The notes beneath the pieces are model-generated. The model worked only from the letters and a program-made list of their open reading frames with translations. It was not told the origin of the DNA and made no database searches. A stretch of DNA of 64,000 nucleotides from Oceanihabitans sediminis (GTDB lineage Bacteria; Bacteroidota; Bacteroidia; Flavobacteriales; Flavobacteriaceae), in NCBI RefSeq assembly GCF_003337215.1, contig NZ_QPIG01000005.1, forward strand, positions 1 to 64,000. The letters are read 5' to 3'. Within the stretch, counting starts at the first letter, position 1. Each line of letters opens with the position of its first letter. Positions 63,055 through 64,000 of this stretch are shown piece after piece. A program made the position numbers and the translations under genes.

Positions 63055-64000
63055 TTATTTTTTCTTAATTATAAACACCGATTTATTCCCCTTATCGGCT
63101 TTATTAGGAAACACTTCCTTAGTATTATAGCTTATCTCCCACCTATTTGTATGGTTTAAAAAATGTAATCTATCTTTTAAAACACTAGAGGACTTTACAT
63201 CTTTACTTTGTTGGTTGTGCGTATTTACAAACCCAACCCCATCATCTATTATTTCTACTTTAAAGATCTGTTTATCTATATAAATAAAGTTTAGGCTAAG
63301 CAGGCCATTTTCCATTTTATTAAAAATACCATGATTAACTGCATTCTCTACAATTGGTTGTAATAACATGGTTGGGATTTTTGTATTCTCGACATCTAAT
63401 TTAGGGTCGACATCAATCTCAAAACTCAATTTTTCTTTAAATCGAAGCTTTTCAATTTCTAAGTAGTTTTTAAGCAAACTCACCTCTGTTGCTAAGGAAA
63501 TCTCATTTTCTTTAGATAGTTCAAAAAACTGTCGGATGAGTTTAGAAAACTTCACTAAATACAACTCGGAGGTTTCAAAATTATTCTCCCCTATATAATA
63601 CTGAATAGCAGAAAGCGAATTGAATACAAAGTGTGGATTCATTTGTGAGCGTAAGGCTTTCAACTGCAATTCTGACAAGCGCTTGTCTTCAAATATTTTT
63701 TGCGTTTTTTTAAACTGAGATTGTCTTACAAAGTATCGGGATATCAAAACTACTATTAACACAGAAACCAAAACAAATAGCACTTTGAACCATAGTTTCT
63801 GCCACCATAAGGGCAAAATAGTGAAGCTTAGTTGCTTTTTAATATCATTTACTTCAACATATAAGGTATAGGTATTTGGCTGAAGATTATAAAAACTAAA
63901 ATTATTGGAATTGGTATTTATCCAGTCTTTAGATAAAGGAGTTAATTTGTAATTATATGTAAAATCTGTGTTTTTATTTGAAAAATCGATGTGGGAGACA
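63055..64000 (-). CDS. Partial LytS-like sensor histidine kinase with Y_Y_Y domain (runs past window end)
   Basis: The frame from 63055 stays open to base 63999. The last window residues read from the edge are a Y_Y_Y-like domain (NYKLTPLSKDWINTN, FYNLQPNTYTLYVEVND), then a membrane helix (VLFVLVSVLIVVLISRYF), the His_kinase H box SQMNPHFVFNSLSAIQYY and an HATPase domain (MLLQPIVENAVNHGI, DDGVGF). The TTG at 63816 is not the true start. In complete relatives a beta-propeller precedes Y_Y_Y in the periplasm, so the missing part likely holds sensor repeats. It partners the LytTR regulator downstream. Confidence 0.9.
   Translation of the reverse strand, partial: VSHIDFSNKNTDFTYNYKLTPLSKDWINTNSNNFSFYNLQPNTYTLYVEVNDIKKQLSFTILPLWWQKLWFKVLFVLVSVLIVVLISRYFVRQSQFKKTQKIFEDKRLSELQLKALRSQMNPHFVFNSLSAIQYYIGENNFETSELYLVKFSKLIRQFFELSKENEISLATEVSLLKNYLEIEKLRFKEKLSFEIDVDPKLDVENTKIPTMLLQPIVENAVNHGIFNKMENGLLSLNFIYIDKQIFKVEIIDDGVGFVNTHNQQSKDVKSSSVLKDRLHFLNHTNRWEISYNTKEVFPNKADKGNKSVFIIKKK

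Overview
The window is AT-rich chromosomal DNA from a member of the Bacteroidota, almost certainly a marine-type Flavobacteriaceae. The evidence is a type IX secretion (T9SS) substrate with a gliding-type C-terminal domain, PorP/SprF and PorQ proteins, a fused alpha/beta 2-oxoacid dehydrogenase, promoters of the TTTG-N19-TAnnTTTG class, few Shine-Dalgarno sequences and several TTG starts. I see no insertion sequence, prophage, CRISPR array, tRNA or rRNA. Most of it is ordinary housekeeping chromosome.

Layout. 1-4257 (+): the 3' end of a repetitive secreted adhesin, its PorP/SprF-like partner and an OmpA/PD40 protein, a typical T9SS export trio. 4329-5777 (-): a CAP/SCP lipoprotein and a decayed second copy, each with a terminator hairpin and a palindromic operator-like site. 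5944-9908: pdxH, an unknown gene, then pyrR-pyrB-STAS-rnz. 10082-17137 (-): rpsA, cmk, porQ, a LysM protein and lon. 17406-20456 (-): a Cys-repeat lipoprotein, an MFS transporter and an M48 protease. 20639-24965: msrB, lpdA, aroQ, a frameshifted beta-barrel gene and xerD. 25076-27547 (+): two tandem soluble PAS histidine kinases. 27586-29980 (-): a coiled-coil gene, zapA, a probable 6S RNA and rny. 30159-35386 (+): an M23 peptidase, a TonB-dependent receptor and two unknown genes. 35463-44654: glmM (-), then an acpH-like gene, ggt, an ATP-grasp gene, an unknown gene, uvrA and a LOG-family gene. 44913-52763 (+): an M1-like pseudo-peptidase fused to a probable beta-barrel, fused E1 dehydrogenase, and a methyltransferase-DUF202-unknown trio. 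52766-56643: holA (-), an HSDR_N-like gene, an SMR exporter, a GT2 and an OmpA lipoprotein. 56741-64000: tsaC (-), an esterase, a UvrD/PcrA helicase (-), a glutamate-synthase-like protein, and a LytTR regulator with its histidine kinase, which runs off the window.

How the genes work together. The T9SS theme (adhesin with SprF partner at the left edge, PorQ at 12.9-13.9 kb) and the envelope genes (TonB receptor, M23 peptidase, OmpA proteins, glmM) describe a gliding-type Gram-negative surface. pyrR/pyrB, cmk, aroQ, pdxH, lpdA and the E1 fusion are core metabolism. I found no clear new defence or mobile system. The most unusual items are two frameshifted genes (5288-5777 and 23263-23924), the paired palindromes upstream of the CAP genes, the degenerate M1/barrel fusion, the lipoprotein with a duplicated four-cysteine module, and the structured RNA between zapA and rny.
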